From Polyangiaceae bacterium (GTDB lineage: Bacteria; Myxococcota_A; Polyangia; Polyangiales; Polyangiaceae): DNA of 64,000 nt. The notes beneath the pieces are model-generated. The model was not told where the DNA came from. It saw nothing but the letters and a program-made list of their open reading frames with translations, and did not search any database. Where the stretch lies: the NCBI GenBank assembly GCA_009780955.1, contig WQZB01000003.1:1-64000 (forward strand). The letters are read 5' to 3'. Made by a program: the position numbers and the translations under genes. Below, piece after piece: positions 61,476-64,000 of the stretch (positions are counted from its first letter, which is position 1; the number at the start of each line of letters is the position of its first letter).

Positions 61476-64000
61476 GTGAAGTTCCTCGCCGATCTCCACA
61501 TCCATTCCTACCTCTCGCGCGCCACGAGTCGCAACCTTACCCTCGAGCACATTCATCGATCGGCGCAGCGCAAAGGGATCACCGTGGTCGCAACCGGCGA
61601 CTTCACCCACCCGCGCTGGTTCGCCGAGCTGCGCGAGAAGCTGGTGCCGACGGATAGTGGCCTCTTCGCGCTGCGCGAGGATCTCGCGCGCGCGATGAGC
61701 GACGGCATTCCTCCAGCCTGCCACGCGCCTGTGCACTTTGCCCTCTCGGTCGAAGTGAGCAGCATCTACAAGCGCGATGGCAAGGTGCGCAAAGTCCACA
61801 ACCTTGCCTATGCACCCGACTTCGACACTGCCGCTCGGATCTCTACGCGCCTGGCGCGGATCGGCAACATTGCTTCGGACGGACGACCAATCCTCGGCCT
61901 CGACTCGCGCGACTTGCTGGAAATCGTCCGCGAGTCGTCGCCTGACGCTTTCCTCGTGCCGGCTCATATCTGGACGCCGTGGTTTTCCGCGCTCGGCGAA
62001 AAAGGAGGCTTCGACGCGATCTCGGACTGCTTTGCTGATCTCGCCGGAGAGATCTTCGCCGTGGAAACCGGGCTCTCGTCCGATCCGGCGATGAACTGGC
62101 GCATCTCGGCACTCGATCGCTTTGCCCTTGTTTCGAACTCGGACGCGCACTCGCCCGACAAGCTCGGACGCGAGGCCAACCTTTTCGACTGCGAGCTGTC
62201 GTACTTTGCGATTCGAGACGCGCTCCGCAACCAACGGGAAGGGCTGCTCGGCACGGTGGAATTCTTCCCCGAGGAAGGCAAGTACCACTTCGACGGCCAC
62301 CGCGGATGTGGAGTTTCGCTGACACCAGCCGAGGCGCGCCGCGCGGGTGGGCTCTGCCCGAGCTGCGGCAAGCGACTGACTCCGGGAGTCCTGGGCCGGG
62401 TAGAGGCGCTTGCGGATCGGCCCGAGGGCGTGCGACCCGAAGGGGCCAAGCCGTTTCGGTGCTTCGTCCCGCTCGCGGAGCTGCTCGGCGAGTTGATGGA
62501 CGTCGGCGCTGGCAGCGCACGCGTTGGCCGTGAACAAGAACGGCTACTAAGCCGTGTGGGACCCGAGCTCGCACTGCTGGGCGATCTGCCGCTCGAGGAA
62601 CTTGGCCGCGATGGCCCGCCACTTCTCGGCGAGGCGATCGAGCGGATGCGCGCGGGTCGAGTCCATCTGAAGCCGGGTTACGACGGCGAGTACGGGGTCG
62701 TGAAAGTCTTTGATCCTGACGAGCGCCGGCGCCTCCTGACCCAGCGCAGCTTCGGTTTCGCTTTGCAGCGCGATCCCGAAAAGCCGCTGCCTTCTTCTCC
62801 AACAGTGCCAGCGCCCTTGCAGAGGCCAGCCGCCGTGGCCTTGCCTGCCAACGCTCCTTTGCCTGAACTGCCCGAGCTCAACGCCGAGCAGGCGTGCGCC
62901 GTTCTTCACCCCGGCGGCCCGCTCCTCGTTCTCGCCGGGCCCGGCACTGGAAAGACCCGGGTGCTCACCCGCCGCATCGCGCGGCTCGTGCAGCAGGGCG
63001 TTGACGCGCGTTCCATCTGCGCGATCACCTTCACACGCCGCGCGGCCGGCGAGCTTCGCGATCGGCTCGCCGATCTCCTTGGGCCCGGCGCAGCGCCGAT
63101 CGAAGCGTGCACTTTCCATGCACTTGGTCTCGCGCTCTTGCGCGAGTTCCACGAGCCCGCGGGCCTTGCGCCCGACTTCGAGATCCTGGACGAGCAGACG
63201 CGCATGGAGGCGATCGAAGCAGCCGCCAAAGAGGCCGGCGCTACTCGCTCCGGCAAGCTCGCCGCTGCAATCGGACTGGCCAAAGCGAAGCTGCTCGGCC
63301 CTGAGCACTGCGCGCCCGAAATCGCGCCAGCGTACGCTGCCTACCAGCGCGCGCTCGAAGCGCGCAACGCACTCGACTTCGACGATTTGGTGCTGCGGGC
63401 CGTTCGGCTCCTCGAGCGCAGCGACGAAACACTCGCCTTGGCCCGGGAGCGTTGCCGCTATCTCCTTGTCGACGAATACCAAGATGTCAACCCAGCCCAA
63501 GAGCAGATGGTGCTCTTGCTCGCGCCTCCAGGGCCAGAGACCCAGATCTGCGTTGTCGGAGATCCCGATCAGGCGATTTACGGATTCCGCGGATCGGATC
63601 CAACCTGCATCGAGCGCTTCGTCTCGCACTATCGGGACGCCGCGGTGGTGGCGCTGCGGGTGAACTACCGCTCGCCCGCAGCGATCGTCCACGCTGCAAC
63701 GCGCGTCATCGAGGGCACCCGAGGGCGCGCGCCTCGACCGATCGAGCCGATCGCCTCTGCGTCACTGCCCATCGAACGCATCGAACGCGTCAGAGCTGCG
63801 GGCGAAGCGGAGGAGGCCCACTTCATAGCGTGCGAGATCGAGCGGGCGCTCGGCGGAACGAGCCTCGCCTCCATCGACGCCGGCCAAGCCAATGGCCAGA
63901 ACGACGCGCACCTGGCCTTCCACGACATCGCGGTGCTCTTCCGCACCTCGGCGCAGGCCAACGCCATTGGCGTTGCTCTCGACCGCCTCGGGATCCCTTA
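61476..64000 (+). CDS. EndoQ-like PHP nuclease fused to UvrD-type helicase (partial)
   Basis: An open frame from GTG 61476 that runs off the window. Residues 1-270 are a PHP-type domain: KFLADLHIHSYLSRATS and the metal-ligand segments VVATGDFTHPRW and VSNSDAHSPDKLGRE. KYHFDGHRGCGVSLTPAE followed by GLCPSCGKRLTPGVL is the EndoQ zinc-finger hallmark; EndoQ nicks DNA at deaminated bases. A linker leads to a UvrD/Rep helicase from about residue 470: Walker A AGPGTGKT, Walker B LLVDEYQDVN, DPDQAIYGFRGSD and VNYRSP. The fusion suggests that incision at uracil or hypoxanthine is followed by strand unwinding. No ribosome site is obvious. Confidence 0.85.
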   Translation, partial: MKFLADLHIHSYLSRATSRNLTLEHIHRSAQRKGITVVATGDFTHPRWFAELREKLVPTDSGLFALREDLARAMSDGIPPACHAPVHFALSVEVSSIYKRDGKVRKVHNLAYAPDFDTAARISTRLARIGNIASDGRPILGLDSRDLLEIVRESSPDAFLVPAHIWTPWFSALGEKGGFDAISDCFADLAGEIFAVETGLSSDPAMNWRISALDRFALVSNSDAHSPDKLGREANLFDCELSYFAIRDALRNQREGLLGTVEFFPEEGKYHFDGHRGCGVSLTPAEARRAGGLCPSCGKRLTPGVLGRVEALADRPEGVRPEGAKPFRCFVPLAELLGELMDVGAGSARVGREQERLLSRVGPELALLGDLPLEELGRDGPPLLGEAIERMRAGRVHLKPGYDGEYGVVKVFDPDERRRLLTQRSFGFALQRDPEKPLPSSPTVPAPLQRPAAVALPANAPLPELPELNAEQACAVLHPGGPLLVLAGPGTGKTRVLTRRIARLVQQGVDARSICAITFTRRAAGELRDRLADLLGPGAAPIEACTFHALGLALLREFHEPAGLAPDFEILDEQTRMEAIEAAAKEAGATRSGKLAAAIGLAKAKLLGPEHCAPEIAPAYAAYQRALEARNALDFDDLVLRAVRLLERSDETLALARERCRYLLVDEYQDVNPAQEQMVLLLAPPGPETQICVVGDPDQAIYGFRGSDPTCIERFVSHYRDAAVVALRVNYRSPAAIVHAATRVIEGTRGRAPRPIEPIASASLPIERIERVRAAGEAEEAHFIACEIERALGGTSLASIDAGQANGQNDAHLAFHDIAVLFRTSAQANAIGVALDRLGIP

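Noticed and set aside
61440-63692. Two long minus-strand frames opposite the EndoQ-UvrD gene
   Set aside because: They are antisense shadows; the + strand frame carries complete nuclease and helicase motifs across both.

Overview
The window reads as chromosomal DNA of a high-GC member of the Myxococcota, probably a Polyangia-type (Sorangium/Labilithrix-like) bacterium. The evidence is the gene content: MYXO-CTERM-like C-termini on two exported proteins, lipoproteins with Cys-rich 'DSDC' repeats, Roadblock/LC7 and DUF4388 proteins, an Uma2-family protein and many short ATGA-type gene overlaps. This placement rests on family knowledge and was not tested by a search.

Layout. 1-1882 is the end of an integrative element: a small basic protein, an unlisted 59-residue ribbon-helix-helix protein with its own promoter/operator, and a tyrosine recombinase running into the 3' end of a tRNA-Lys(CTT) gene. 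2.0-7.0 kb holds galE, a polytopic membrane protein and a sensor histidine kinase. 7.0-12.5 kb carries two paralogous lipoproteins, an Uma2 protein, a beta-propeller lipoprotein and palindromic repeats. 11.7-15.3 kb is a glycan/lipid-carrier group (methyltransferase, GT2, YfhO-like). 15.3-22.7 kb is largely housekeeping: heme A synthase, RibA, HolA, RibF and a MurJ/Wzx-type flippase. 23-31 kb is surface-oriented: Cys-rich MYXO-CTERM protein, DUF2062 protein, TPR protein, M23 peptidase, and a putative NlpC/P60-like secreted enzyme coupled to a lipoprotein. 30.8-33.4 kb has two coupled SPFH proteins. 33.6-36.7 kb is a tight five-gene operon (Roadblock, protoglobin, DUF4388-TPR, OmpA-like, membrane-anchored Roadblock-like) that looks like an undescribed gas- or redox-responsive signalling unit. 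36.7-43.7 kb is an RND efflux operon plus an MFS carrier. 44.7-52.6 kb is redox metabolism: nitronate monooxygenase, Old Yellow Enzyme, KatG, a Fur-box-bearing porin, an SQR-like flavoprotein and a 55-residue basic protein.

52.7-61.4 kb is the most striking region. A GH15 glucoamylase/trehalase is followed by a Zn glucose dehydrogenase, a cyclase-family hydrolase, an IlvD/Edd-type dehydratase fused to a 2-hydroxyacid dehydrogenase, KD(P)G aldolase and KDG kinase. Together these would give a nearly complete semi-phosphorylative Entner-Doudoroff route from alpha-glucan or trehalose to pyruvate and glyceraldehyde-3-phosphate. The dehydratase domain appears to lack two of the three canonical Fe-S cysteines. 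The window ends inside an EndoQ-like PHP nuclease fused to a UvrD helicase.

An undescribed family of palindromic elements, with ends GACCGCTTTC and GAAAGCGGTC, occurs five times (three full-length and two minimal copies). Three of these copies bracket the GH15 and glucose dehydrogenase genes, and stem substitutions between copies are partly compensatory.
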